In this document: positions 43,109-54,072 of the stretch, piece by piece
Layout of the letters: each line of letters opens with the position of its first letter
How positions within the stretch are numbered: position 1 is the first letter of the stretch
From: Ryuthela nishihirai
Lineage: Eukaryota > Arthropoda > Arachnida > Araneae > Heptathelidae
Length of the DNA stretch: 64,000 bases
Assembly: GCA_038380435.1 (NCBI GenBank)
Contig: JAWZYU010000058.1
Location: 1,798,001 to 1,862,000 of the forward strand
Direction: 5' to 3'
Notes under the pieces: generated by a model
What the model saw: only the letters and a program-made list of their open reading frames with translations
Told to the model about the DNA's origin: nothing
The model's database searches: none
Translations under genes and position numbers: made by a program

Positions 43109-43463
43109 GGGTTGAGTTGGGTTGTTTTACCTCTGAGCGGCACTTTTTTGCACACCATGGGCTAAATGGCCAAGTCACATGGACCCCGAAGGCTCAGAGA
43201 AGGTTGGGGGAGGGGACCCACTGGAACAGCTGTTGGGAGACAGATGGTAGCCTCCCGTCAAGGCCATCCAGCATGTTCTTTAACGTGCACAGGGTATGGC
43301 TCTCGCACACATGGGGCCACGGCTTAACGTCCCATCCGACGGACGGCGGCCTTTCCAAGCCCATCGGTGTCCCCTACTGATCGTGGGCAGGGCGGGGAAT
43401 TTTGCGGAGATAAATCTCAACGCTGACCCAGCTGGGACTCGAACCTGGGAACTACAGATTACG
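43109..43463 (-). mobile_element. SINE2 copy, head-truncated
   Basis: Reverse strand from gggttgagttgggttgtttt to ggaactacagattacgagtc, where the A-box part of the tRNA-like head is missing. Inserted at the edge of the minisatellite. Confidence 0.9.
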
Positions 43464-43487
43464 AGTCTGGTTATTTTGGTTACTGCG

Positions 43488-43700
43488 TTCCGTGGCCGCG
43501 TGGTTTGCACGCATGTCTACTGATCTAAGGGAACTGGGTTTTAAAAATAATATCTTTATTAAGCCTTAGTATGGTTATATACATAGATTACCCCGCTAAG
43601 CCTTATGGCTTGTCATTCGAACCTCGGGTTAGGCATTGATGTGTGTTACTTTTATGCTGAGGTCCCGTTCTACTCTGGCGTCACAAGCTCGTGCTTAGTT
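43488..43700 (+). mobile_element. SINE1 copy with 74-bp insert splitting its B-box
   Basis: Head (gttccgtggccgcgtggttt) reaches gaactgggtt at 43540; the B-box then resumes as ttcgaacctcggg at 43616 and the body follows (gcattgatgtgtgttac). The 74-bp insert (43541-43614) contains taagcctta twice. Confidence 0.8.
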
Positions 43701-44024
43701 ACGGCACCAACAATGCAATCAGTTTAGGTTAATGAGTGACAAATTGGAATCTCAATCAATTATGTTACTTCGTTGCACACCCAATTCTGTTTTGACACGG
43801 AATTCTTTTACACGATTTTGATTTAACACAGTTTAGGAAAAAATCCAATTCTCGTATTAAGCGATTTATTTTGATGTAACACATTTCAAAAATCTCTATT
43901 TGAATTTAATCCTAAAAATATATTCAAGAAAAAAATCCTAGAATTTTCATTTATAAGAAAGATGTCGCTATTATGGTCATATTTTTCGAAGTTGTTTGAA
44001 CTCTGAAAATACACTACAGACACA
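43701..44024. other. nothing recognised
   Basis: AT-rich; no gene or shared repeat identified. Confidence 0.4.
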
Positions 44025-44240
44025 CATTTTCAGCACTGAAATCCCCAAAATAAAAACTACACTAACATGACTACACAACAAATTTTCTGTATTTTATTCT
44101 GTATTTTACGGAAAAATTGTACAAAACGTACTTCATTCGGAATAGAGTGGCAACACTGAGTTTCGAAAATTCCCCTCAATTTTTATCTTCAATACATACG
44201 TTAGTCTTGGTCTCTCATTTGTTTTTAAAGTTAGAAGTGT
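44025..44240 (+). repeat. paralogous segment X, copy 1
   Basis: Matches 61310-61520 in the same orientation: ccccaaaataaaaactacac, ttctgtattttattctgtat and acgttagtcttggtctctca occur in order in both. Non-coding. Confidence 0.85.
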
Positions 44241-44372
44241 TAGTTTAAATACGTTTATAAGACCAGCATGGCGAGTACCCTACGACGTATACAATATCAT
44301 TAAAATTTCTTCTTCCTACGTACATGACTAAAAGACGGCTCATTTTTCAAACCTTAAGTAATCTCTTCAATT

Positions 44373-44385
44373 CCCTAGAAGAAAA
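44373..44385. repeat. left target-site duplication of SINE2
   Basis: ccctagaagaaaa, repeated at 44769-44781. Confidence 0.9.
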
Positions 44386-44768
44386 GGGGCGGGGGTGGCT
44401 CAGTCGGTAGCGCGCCAGGCTCGTAATCTGTAGTTCCCAGGTTCGAGTCCCAGCTGGGTCAGCGTTGAGATTTATCTCCGCAAAATTCTCCGCCCTGCCC
44501 ACGATCAGTAGGGGACACCGATGGGCTTGGAAAGGCCGCCGTCCGTCGGATGGGACGTTAAGCCGTGGCCCCGTGTGCGGGAGAGCCATACCCTGTGCAC
44601 GTTAAAGAACATGCTGGATGGCCTTGACGGGAGGCTACCATCTGTCTCCCAACAGCTGTTCCAGTGGGTCCCCTCCCCCAACCTTCTCTGAGCCTTCGGG
44701 GTCCATGTGACTTGGCCATTTAGCCCATGGTGTGCAAAAAAGTGCCGCTCAGAGGTAAAACAACCCAA
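44386..44768 (+). mobile_element. SINE2 copy, full length (383 bp), youngest type
   Basis: tRNA-like head (ggtggctcagtcggtagcgc, ggttcgagtcccagctgggt), conserved middle (gatgggacgttaagccgtgg, tgtgcacgttaaagaacatg) and the gaggtaaaacaacccaa tail. 13-bp target-site duplication. The paralogous site near 60690 is empty. Confidence 0.95.
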
Positions 44769-45548
44769 CCCTAGAAGAAAACGTGAAAAAGGTCCACTCT
44801 ATACACGTTTCACTTCAACTGATTTCATTAAATGTATCCTGATTTAATCATAATAATTCGTTGTTGACGTCTGACAATAACATTGCTGATTTAACTGTTA
44901 TCTGACTTCGACGGAAGTGACACTTCTCGATATTCGCAACAAAGTTCCTTCTCTTTAAGCTTCCTTTCTCACCATTTCTCGTACCTGGGTGACGCTAATT
45001 ACGAAATATTTTAGAAACGAATATTATCTCACATAATCTAGCAGTGGGGATCGCCATCAAATAACCAAAGATAATCCAAAAACGAAAAATTTCCCTCCCT
45101 AGATTCGTTAAAATAAAAAATATCTCTCGTGTACCATGGAAGAGCTACGTATTTCGATAAGTAAGCAAACTAAAATATGTGCGCGTCTTAATAATAAATT
45201 GGATAAAACATAGAGATAACGTCAGCAACGCGCTTTCGGCAACTTCCCAGCATAATTTCTATAATATGAAGAGGAAAAGCATTTCCAATGTGTCATGAAC
45301 GCCATTCAACAAAAATATATAGTGGAAGAAACAATCACAGTTCAGTGTTCATTTCAATACATTTCTCAAAACATTTTTTCTCCTGAGGTCACTTATAAAA
45401 AAACGAAAAAAAAAAAAACGGTAACAATGCCATAATACCTCAGTAGCAAAATAATGTCACCAGCTCAATAACTTATTCAATATCATTTGCATTTCATATC
45501 TCTAACACCTATACGACATATCTGTAATATCGATTATAAAGAGAAAAT

Positions 45549-45834
45549 TCCCCGCCCTGCCCACGGTCAGTAGGGAACACCGATGGACTTGGAAAGGCCG
45601 CCGTCCGTCGGATGGGACGTTAAGCCGTGGCTCCGTGTGCGGGAGAGTCATACCCTGTGTACGTTAAAAAACATGCTGGATGGCCTTGACGAGAGGCTAC
45701 CATCTGTCTCCCAACAGCTGTTCCAGTGGGTCCCCTCCCCCAACCTTCTCTGAGCCTTCGGGGTCCATGTGACCTGGCTATTTAGCCCATGGTGTGCAAA
45801 AAAGTGCCGCTCAGAGGAAAAACAACCCAACCCA
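45549..45834 (+). mobile_element. SINE2 copy, 5'-truncated
   Basis: Starts after the tRNA-like head (ccccgccctgcccacggtca) and runs to aaaaacaacccaaccc. Lies in segment Y; absent from the paralogous copy. Confidence 0.92.
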
Positions 45835-46286
45835 ACTGTTTATTTCATCTCTCAATAAATAAGATTTACCCCACCATTCACTCCAAATCGAAATATTTAT
45901 TGACCATAAAGATAATTTTTATTTTTCTAAACACTTTAAATTTCGAGGAAAATACTTAAGGTGCGATACAAATCCATTCCTATTTTTTTTATCTTATTAT
46001 AGCACGACGTGCGCATAAGTGATAATTTTCATTTATGACCCACAACAGAAATATTAATCTGGAGATTATTCTCAAAAAATAAGTTTTTACCGAAAATGAT
46101 TTTTAGAAACCGGAATTTCCAAAGCTTCAACGATTCATAATGGTATAAATGGCTGCTTCCGACGTAAAGCTTTTCAACATCGCAAGTCCATCACTAAAAT
46201 CTCACCCGAAATATATTAACAATTCTTTTTTTTTACTTCCTCACTGTCTCTTCGACCTCCCCTAACCTTCCTCCGTGGATGGTAGA

Positions 46287-46665
46287 TTGTTGGGTTGTTT
46301 TACCTCTGAGCGGCATTTTTTTTCCACACCATGGGCTAAATGGCCAGGTCACATGGACCCCGAAGACTCTCAGAGAAGGTTGTGGGAGGGGACCCACTGG
46401 AACAGCTGTTGAAAGACAAGTGGTAGCCTCGCGTCAGAGCCATGCAACGTGTTCTTTAACATGCACAGGGTATGGCTCTCCCGCACACGGGGCCCCGGCT
46501 TAACGTCCCATCCGACTGACTACGGCTTTTCCAAGCCCATCAGTGTCCCTTACCGACCGTGGGGAAGGAGGGTAATTTTGCGGAGGTAAATCTCAACGCT
46601 GACCCACCTGGGAACTACAGATTACGAGCCTGGCGCGCTACCGACTGAGCTACCCCGCCCCCGCA
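46287..46665 (-). mobile_element. SINE2 copy, full length
   Basis: Reverse strand from attgttgggttgttttacct to taccgactgagctaccccgcccc. A reverse SINE2 occupies the equivalent place before segment Z at 62185, so this insertion probably predates the duplication. Confidence 0.9.
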
Positions 46666-46819
46666 GAGTTTCTTTCCGTTAAGGAATTAATAACTGCTAT
46701 AGTTTCTCTTCATGTGCAGTTTTTTTCTGGTTCGAGTAGCACCTGTGACAGCGTCCGGCCTCTCAGTTACGTATATACATACGTCATCTCATCGCATAGT
46801 AACGATATCTGCTTTCGTA

Positions 46820-46830
46820 CTAAGCGGTCT
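46820..46830. repeat. left target-site duplication of SINE2
   Basis: ctaagcggtct, repeated exactly at 47214-47224. The empty allele of this site is visible at 62702-62712 (ttaagcggtct). Confidence 0.92.
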
Positions 46831-47213
46831 GGGGCGGGGGTGGCTCAGTCGGTAGCGCGCCAGGCTCGTAATCTGCAGTTCCCAGGTTCGAGTAACAGCT
46901 GGGTCAGCGTTGAATTTTATCTCCGCAAAATTCTCCGCCCTACCCACGGTCAGTAGGGGACACCGATGGGCTTGGAAAGGGCGCTGTCCGTTGGATGGGA
47001 CGTTAAGCCGTGGTCCCGTGTGCGGGAGAGCTATACCCTCTGCACGTTAAAGAACACGCTGGATGGCCTTGACGGGAGGCTGCCATCTGTCTCTCAACAA
47101 CTGTTCCAGTGGGTCCCCTCCCGTAACTTTCTCTGAGCCTTCGGGGTCCATGTGACCTGGCCATTTAGCCCATGGTGTGCAAAAAAGTGCCGCTCAGAGG
47201 TAAAACAACCCAA
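46831..47213 (+). mobile_element. SINE2 copy, full length (383 bp), with empty paralogue
   Basis: Complete head, middle and tail; precise 11-bp target-site duplication. Defines SINE2 boundaries: starts ggggcgggggtggctcag, ends taaaacaacccaa. Confidence 0.96.
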
Positions 47214-47395
47214 CTAAGCGGTCTTCCGCATTGCTATTAGAAATGCGACCAAAAGACATACGATCAGAAAGAGTGCTCTCATGAAAGTGAAGGGGTTGAT
47301 GGTATTGCCACAGGATAGGAATATGTATTTCACAGGGTCGAGTTCAACTAGAGTCAAAGTTCTGTTTTCTTAACGTTAAAACCTCAGTCCTTCTG

Positions 47396-47662
47396 TCGGT
47401 TAGAAAGGCGAACACCGATGGTTTCTGTAAAGATCGTCGTCCGTCCGTTATGAGGTAAAGCCATGGTCCGTGTGTGTAGGAGAAATGTACCCTGCACCTG
47501 TTAAATAAGATGCTGGATGGCCATGATGTGAGGTTGTCATCTGTCTCTTAACAGATGTGCTGCAGTGGGTTCCTTTCACCAACTGCATGGAGTCCTGGTG
47601 GAGTGGCCATTTTGTCCCATATGTACCAAGAAGTACCTCTCATACGTAAAAGAACCCATTAT
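47396..47662 (+). mobile_element. old SINE2 fragment in segment Z
   Basis: Degenerate match: aggcgaacaccgatgg, tccgtgtgtgtaggagaaat, cctgttaaataagatgctgg and catctgtctcttaacagatg. Its left edge is also present at 62890, so it predates the duplication. Confidence 0.75.
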
Positions 47663-48540
47663 GCATGGAATGGAATAAATTTTGTGTTACATTCGTTGCC
47701 ACATTAAATCCTTCAATCACCTGTGAAACTTTTACCGAATTAAATAATAGCGTAAAATTACGACTATTTTCAATGCTCAAAACGTCACAATGCTACAAGC
47801 ATCGTAACCTTTTTAAACATTAACCGTAATTATGCAGAATTTAGTACGCTATATATATATATAATTTTTTTAAAGTAAATACGAGCAAAAGATTAGTTTC
47901 TTTAGGTGCAGTAAAGTGCCGTACACCAAAAATCGACAACGCCCAAATTTATCAGTAAAACGCTCAGCACATCACAAACTTCTAGGACTTTAAAAATATT
48001 CCCTGCCGTAATATATTTGCATCACATCGGTCGTACTAAGAGTTCCCTGAAGTGAACATTACTTCAACAGTATCATGCCGCGATAAAGGAGTCCGTTACA
48101 TTCCATAACTATTCGTAATTCAGGAAATCCTTATTCGCTTAAGCTCACCTGCAGAAAAGGCTCCTACGTGTGTTAATAACAGAAATAACGATATCTAAAT
48201 AACCAATGAAATCTACTTCAGTTGAAGCCCAAAGATATATTCACTAGCAACTGTTACAATGTATCGAAAACAGTTCCTTACGTGGTTTTCTCATCCTAGG
48301 ATAAGACGTTTCAAAAAATAATAAACCTTTCACGATAAAAGAAAAAGGAATAAAAGAGCTTGCATGCTAAAGAATCGATGACACAACAATGCTTTTAGAA
48401 ACGTTAACCCGGAAACGACATTTATTTGTTTCGTGATTAGCATTTCCGTCCCGAATAAGTTTTAGCAAGCAATAGATTCATAGTACATTCCTGAAATCTA
48501 ACTAATCCTCCTACTTGACGAAATAGAAGTAAAAGTGGTT

Positions 48541-49009
48541 AGTTAATATTCCAAAAGGGAGCGAAGAATTAATCCTTTCAGAAACAGAAACGGCAGGTCA
48601 ATTGATCAACTGCACCGTTAATAAATAGATTGTAATATTTTTTTGCCTTTAACAACTTGCCTATAAAGAACTAAGTCACTGACCAGATATTACCGAACTT
48701 TTTAAAAATGACTGACATCGGAAGATTGTTTCGATATATGGAAAAATTCTGGTAATGACATTTTGATTGAAATTTTACAATAAAGAATTTGTATACATAT
48801 ATATGTTTTATTTTATTCCGATTGTTATAGTATAACTATAGTTTTCTGTATCTATACATGGGGTACGACATTAACATACACATTTCCAGGGGGTACGTGA
48901 AGCATAAAAGGTTGAGAACCATTGCTCTATTATTTATATAAAGTTCAAGGAGATGACGTCATAAGCGTAAAGTTAGCAAAGCCAATACTAAATAAATGAA
49001 AAATGAATA
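48541..49009. other. one hAT-like end, otherwise nothing
   Basis: Near 48909-48925 aaaggttgagaaccattg resembles a hAT-type terminal repeat (reverse of caatggttctcaacc), but I could not find the partner end. Confidence 0.45.
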
Positions 49010-49198
49010 CTCCCTCAAGCGGCTGCTTGCCAATAGATCTGACAGTAGCCTGTCAGTTTATATGCCGTAATAAAAGATCTGAGAGGATGGCAGAACCTCA
49101 GCAGGAAGAACGACACATACATCCATGCCTTACCTGTGGCTCGAACCCAGATCCCTTAGAGCAGTAACCAAGCGCGCTAACCACTCGGCCACGGGACG
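49010..49198 (-). mobile_element. SINE1 copy, full length
   Basis: Reverse strand: ctccctcaagcggctgcttg at the 3' end, B-box complement gtggctcgaacccag, A-box side ccactcggccacgggacg. Confidence 0.9.
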
Positions 49199-49304
49199 AA
49201 CCAAACTGTCGTAAAATCAGAATATTGTTAGAATAAAAATTTGATGAAAACCGAAAGAAAAGAGTGTAGAAATTCTGTACTTACCATTCCCTGGGCAGGT
49301 GAAA

Positions 49305-49946
49305 TAAAACGTTGGATGGGAGGCTACCATTTGTCTCTCAACAGCTGTTCCAGTGGGTCCCCAACCTTCTCAGAGACCTCTGGATCTTTATGACCTGGCC
49401 ATTTAGCCCATTCTGTGCAAAAAAATACCGCTCAGAGAAAACAACCCACGTACGAAAACGCTGGATGACCTTGACGGGTGACTACCATCTGTCTCCTAAC
49501 AGGTGTTCTATTGGGTCACCTTCCCACAACTTAAACTGTGTCCTCTGGTCTTTATGACCTGGCCATTTAGCCCATTGTGTGCAAAAAACTACCGCTCAGA
49601 GATAAACCAACGTAAAAAACACGCTGGATGACCTTGACGGGAGGCTACCATCTGTCTCCTAACAACTGTTCTATTGGGTCACCTTCCCACAACTTAAACT
49701 GTGTCCTCTGGTCTTTATGACCTGGCCATTTAGCCCATTGTGTGCAAAAAACTGCCGCTCAGAGATAAACCAACGTAAAAAACAGGCTGGATGACTGACG
49801 GGAGGCTACCATTTGTCTCCTAACAGCTGTTCCATTGGGTCACCTGCCCACAACCTTCTCTTAGCCTTTGGGTTCTTTGTTACCTGGTCATTTAGCCCAT
49901 TGTGTACAAAAAATTGCCTCTCAGAGGTAAAACAATCCAACCCAAC
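49305..49946 (+). repeat. tandem array of the SINE2 3' third (4 units)
   Basis: Four direct units of about 161-163 bp, each from acgctggatgac through taccatctgtctcctaacag, gggtcacc and gacctggccatttagccca to ccgctcagagataaaccaac. Units 2 and 3 are nearly identical and share changes (aacttaaactgtgtcctctg) not seen in ordinary SINE2. Confidence 0.92.
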
Positions 49947-49977
49947 ACATTTCTTCTCTATGGCGTATTAAAGTGAT

Positions 49978-50083
49978 CAAAGGGAGCCGGGTTCGAGCAC
50001 CAGATAAGGCATGGATGTTTCTGTTGTCTCTGCTGAGGTCTCACATCCTCACAGACCTTCGACTATGGCGCAGAAACTGACTT
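49978..50083 (+). mobile_element. SINE1 copy, truncated both ends
   Basis: Begins at the B-box (agccgggttcgagcaccag) and stops after gcgcagaaactgac. Confidence 0.8.
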
Positions 50084-50621
50084 TTTGGATTGCAAAATAA
50101 AATAATCTTTAGAGGTTAACTGTTTAGGGTGTGAAATGACTCCTATATTAAGCAGTTAATCCCTGTAGTCTGTAAAACAGAAATTCGCAAAAATTATGCT
50201 GTTGTTTAGGTATATTTTTATATTTTGCATTTGTATATAAATCTCTTAACTGAGCTTAGAATTAATCAGAACCAGATTTATTTGTCTTTTGAAGACGTTG
50301 TTCAAATTTCTGAGTACCAATTACATTACGGTGCTATGAAAACTGTTTGTATTGAAAGTCAACTAATTGTGCTCTCATATTTGTGAAATTTTTTTTAATT
50401 AATTTCGAAATATTTCATGATATTTTAATAAAGTCACAATAAATTAGTTTACTACTTGCCATTTTTTAAATAAATAGCTTATAATTATATTTTAAACAAA
50501 TTCAAATAATAAAAAAAAGAACGCATTTTTTTTACGATTTTCGTGACTATTTTGTTCAACAGATGTCAGGACAATATAGATATGACCTTGCCCGAACAGC
50601 TGAATAGCAAAAGCAGAATAA
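50084..50621. other. nothing recognised
   Basis: AT-rich sequence without coding or shared-repeat signal. Confidence 0.45.
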
Positions 50622-51013
50622 TGGGTTGGGTTGTTTTGCCTCTGAGCGGCACTTTTTTCCACACCATAGGTTAAATGGCCAGGTCACATGGACCCCGAAG
50701 GCTCAGAGAAGGTTGGGGGAGGGGACCCACTGGAACAGCTGTTGGGAGACAGATGGTAGCCTCCCGTCAAGGCCATCCAGCGTGTTCTTTAACGTGCACA
50801 GGGTATGGCTCTCCCGCACACGGGGCCACGGCTTAACTTCCCATCCGACGGACTGCGGCCTTTCCAAGCCCATCGGTGTCCCCTACTGACCGTGGGCAGG
50901 GCGGGGAATTTTGCGGAGATAAATCTCAACGCTGACCCAGCTGGGACTCGAACCTGGGAACTACAGATTACGAGCCTGGCGCGCTACCGACTTTGAAACC
51001 CCCGCCCCGCCCC
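50622..51013 (-). mobile_element. SINE2 copy, full length
   Basis: Reverse strand from tgggttgggttgttttgcct to ctaccgactttgaaaccccc. The A-box is damaged (gactgagccac reads gactttgaaac). No clear target-site duplication. Confidence 0.9.
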
Positions 51014-51652
51014 ACAAAATATTAGAGAATTTATCTGCTATGTGAATGGGAGTCTTGCTTGCAAGTTCTGTAACTTCTAACATATTCATTTAATGAAGAA
51101 ATATTGCTAAAAATAAATTCATAATCTTATCCATTTAAATCTCGTTTTTCAACAGCATTCGTCAAGTATTTAAGGAATTATGGAAGCCAGAATATTTCAC
51201 AACAGCAATGTGCCATAAGAATTTATTTCAGATATTAATTAAAATTTAATAAATATTTCTTCAAATCACTTAATAAAATATAAATTTTAAAAGTTTCATA
51301 ACGATTATTTCGATGTTAGATAATTATGAATGATTTTTATGAAACAAGATCGAAAGAGCGACTCGAAAAAGATCTAGCCCTGACGTGTCTAGAATTAACA
51401 ATCTACAATCTTTATCCTCATCACGTTTCTCTATTAAATGTACATTTTAAATGTTATAGAGCGGAGACGACCAAACAGTGGATGGAATAGCTGCCGGTTT
51501 CAGATGGAAAAGATTTTAATTAATGTAACAATGTCACATTAGTATGTTTGATGCTAAATTGTTATTTTATACTTAGTTGGTCAAGCAGTGTTAAATCATT
51601 ATCATGACTTATGTACTGAGGTCGATAGCGAAAGATTTTCTGTCTTAATAGT
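51014..51652. other. nothing recognised
   Basis: AT-rich; only short unsupported frames. Confidence 0.45.
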
Positions 51653-52037
51653 CGGGGCGGGGTGGCTCAGTCGGTAGCGCGCCAGGCTCGTAATCTGTAG
51701 TTCCCAGTTTCGAGTCCCAGCTGGGTCAGCGTTGAGATTTATCTTCGCAAATTCCCTGCCCTGCCAACGGTCAGTAGGGGACACCGATGGGATTGGAAAG
51801 GCCGCCGTCCTTCGGATGTGACATTAAGCCGTGGCCCCGTGTGCGGGAGAGCCATACCCTGTGCACGTTAAAGAACACGCTGGATGGCATTGACGGGAGG
51901 CTACCATCTGTCTCCCAACAGCTGTTCCAGTGGGTCCCCTCCCCCAACCTTCTCTGAGCCTTCGGGGTCCACGTGACCTGGCCATTTAGCCCATGATGTG
52001 CAAAAAAGTGCCGCTCAGAGGTAAAACAACACAACCC
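51653..52037 (+). mobile_element. SINE2 copy, full length
   Basis: Head ggggcggggtggctcagtcg, B-box slightly altered (cagtttcgagtccc), middle gatgtgacattaagccgtgg, tail gaggtaaaacaacacaaccc. Confidence 0.93.
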
Positions 52038-52873
52038 ATCTCTTCTGAAACCAGTCTTGTACATATATATGACTAATGGAATGTTGAAGTTTAAAACACT
52101 TTTTGTGAGCTTTCTGAACTGCACAAATATGTGTATGAACCAGGGCGCATTAAGCAATTTGGAGTTCTGGAGCAAGGTTCCAAATGGGTGCCCTGGAACA
52201 AAGTTCTAAATAAGAGCCTTAGAGCAATATTCTAAATGGAGCCCTTTTATCCTTCTAAACTGAAAAATGAAGTAAATTGTACTACTTATGTAAAATCTTC
52301 GATTGACGTGATAAAAATAAATAACATTACTTTAAAACAAGCAAAAACAAAACAGGAGGGGCCCTGTAGGTCGGGAGAAGTAATGAAATAAAAAGACCAA
52401 CATATAAAGAGTCAATTCTGTGCTGCAACATGAACTTTGTGCGTATTGCATTTAAAAAACTATTACTTTTAAACTTTAATTCTTTAGCAAATTTACCATT
52501 TCATGATTAATTTAAAAAATCGAGTTTTAATATCAAAATGATCTTGCCAAAATCCATTGCTTATGAATTTCCCTTAACAATAAATAAGCTCTATTGCAAT
52601 AGTAATTAAAATTATTAAATTAGATAAAGAATTGCTTTGGAAACAATTTAAAATTTGTTCTTTAAAGAATTACCGTTAAATAATGTTATTGGGTAAACAA
52701 TTGAAAATTTCGGATTCTAATGGATCATAATTTTCAAATGTAACACGATTATTTTTAAACATATTTTTCGTTATTTCCGTTGTATCTCTGAGAATGATTC
52801 TAGTTTATTGCATTTGATTAACCATCTGTCTGATTCTTTACCATATGACTTCGAACAGATCGCTATATACTTA
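52038..52873. other. nothing recognised
   Basis: AT-rich sequence; near 52160-52250 a short phrase repeats loosely (ggagcaaggttccaaatggg, ggaacaaagttctaaataag, gagcaatattctaaatggag), a worn 37-bp tandem of about three units. Confidence 0.45.
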
Positions 52874-53027
52874 CCATTGGGTTCGAGCCCCGGGTAAGGC
52901 ACGGATGTATGTGTCGTTTTTCTGCTGAGGTCCTGCCATACTCACAGACCTTCTACTCTGGCATATACACTGACAGGCTCCTGTCAGACCTCTGTAGCAA
53001 GAGGCTGCTTCAGGGGGTTATTTATAT
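52874..53027 (+). mobile_element. SINE1 copy, 5'-truncated
   Basis: Starts at the B-box (ccattgggttcgagccccgg) and runs to gcttcagggggttatttata. Confidence 0.88.
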
Positions 53028-53234
53028 TTATATTATAGCGTAGGTTAGGTGACCGCGGAACGGTGCTGCCCTCATGTGGCAAGTTCTGAAGCTTCCAATG
53101 CGCGCTCGCTAACATGGAGATTTGCGGAAATCCGCACGCATTCCCATTACGTAGGCACTGATTATACCATGTAATCAGTCTTTGGAAGTTGCCTTAAATA
53201 TAATTGAAGATGATGGTCGGCAAAACAATTTCTA

Positions 53235-54072
53235 AATATAACAGCTGAGTTAATTGCGATGAATTTCATGTTTACAGGATATTTTTTGATCTTCTGTAAA
53301 ATTTAAAATTACACCACTTCCATTTGTATATCATGATGCCTACTGTTTTATGTATTGCTTCAGTAATGATCTGAAATGTGGAAATTTAAAATATTGATTA
53401 AATCCACTGAGTTCTCTCTACATATTTACTTAAATATTGTCAGTTTAATTTGGGTAACCTCTTACATAAAGTTTAAGATGCATGGTTTAGAAAAGGTAGA
53501 AAACTTAATTTCATTCTTAAAACAGTCAGTGTAAATAATGAATATTTTTTTTCAACGAAACCTTAAATCCTCATTTTTTATCGTAAGCTATTTGCTAGAT
53601 ACAAGTAATTAAAGGAAGGTGTAAACAGATATCACTATAAATTATAGTATCATTTAGTGTAGTTTTGTGTAGTCGTTTAATCAGAGTCCTCCTGTATCGA
53701 ACAGATGGATTCCAGTTCAGGGACTTCCAACGTAAGTCGCTAAAAATTAATAATAATAGTGTACGACCTGTTATTGTACAACAGTTCGTTTATGATATAT
53801 ATATAACGTATCAGAAGGATTTAACACCCCACCCCACCCGCTGTACGTATCACGACTGCCTCTTCATTTTACTAGCGTATTTTGTGTAGGAATCTCCACT
53901 TTCGTACGAATGTCAACATACCAAGTGAGTATTAACTGCACTCGTATTTAATTACAAGGGATATTACATAAAAGAACATGATTTTTTAAATCGGAAAACG
54001 CTAAAAAGACTAACTGCAAAAATAAATACATCATTTTAATGTCGTAGTGTACTTGGTCGGTGGCTTGTTTAA
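53235..54072 (-). repeat. repeat E, copy 2 (inverted relative to copy 1)
   Basis: Reverse-complement match to 40239-41067 over its full length. Lacks the MITE that lies just outside copy 1, so the edges are real repeat borders. A 20-bp C/A-rich patch (aacaccccaccccacccg) is specific to this copy. Confidence 0.88.

Larger units (their letters stand above)
44270..46286 (+). repeat. paralogous segment Y, copy 1
   Basis: Matches the reverse complement of 59435-60808. Markers in order: catgactaaaagacggctca, gttgttgacgtctgacaata, agcttcctttctcaccattt, gagataacgtcagcaacgcg and ttcctccgtggatggtag. Interrupted here by SINE2 copies at 44386 and 45549 that are absent from the other copy. Confidence 0.88.
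46667..48540 (+). repeat. paralogous segment Z, copy 1
   Basis: Matches 62541-63395 in the same orientation: agtttctttccgttaaggaa, gtagcacctgtgacagcg, aacgatatctgctttcgta, aaaggagtccgtt and atcgatgacacaacaatg. This copy has an extra SINE2 (46831) and about 600 bp (roughly 47440-48000) lacking in the other. Confidence 0.88.

Noticed and set aside
44505..44768. Conserved 80-90-residue frames (MGCFTSERHFFAHHGLNG..., ALPHTGPRLNVPSDG...) recurring at 43.1, 44.4, 50.6, 51.8, 56.6, 57.9 and 62.2 kb
   Set aside because: They are frames read across SINE2 (mostly antisense). They recur because the SINE recurs, and some copies have stops; not a gene family.
46840..46905. tRNA gene with anticodon CGT
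   Set aside because: The SINE2 head looks like a tRNA with A and B boxes, but it continues into the SINE body, is present in many copies and lacks a convincing acceptor-stem pairing.
48841..48930. Complete hAT MITE
   Set aside because: Only one end (aaaggttgagaaccattg) is visible; no partner end or 8-bp duplication found.
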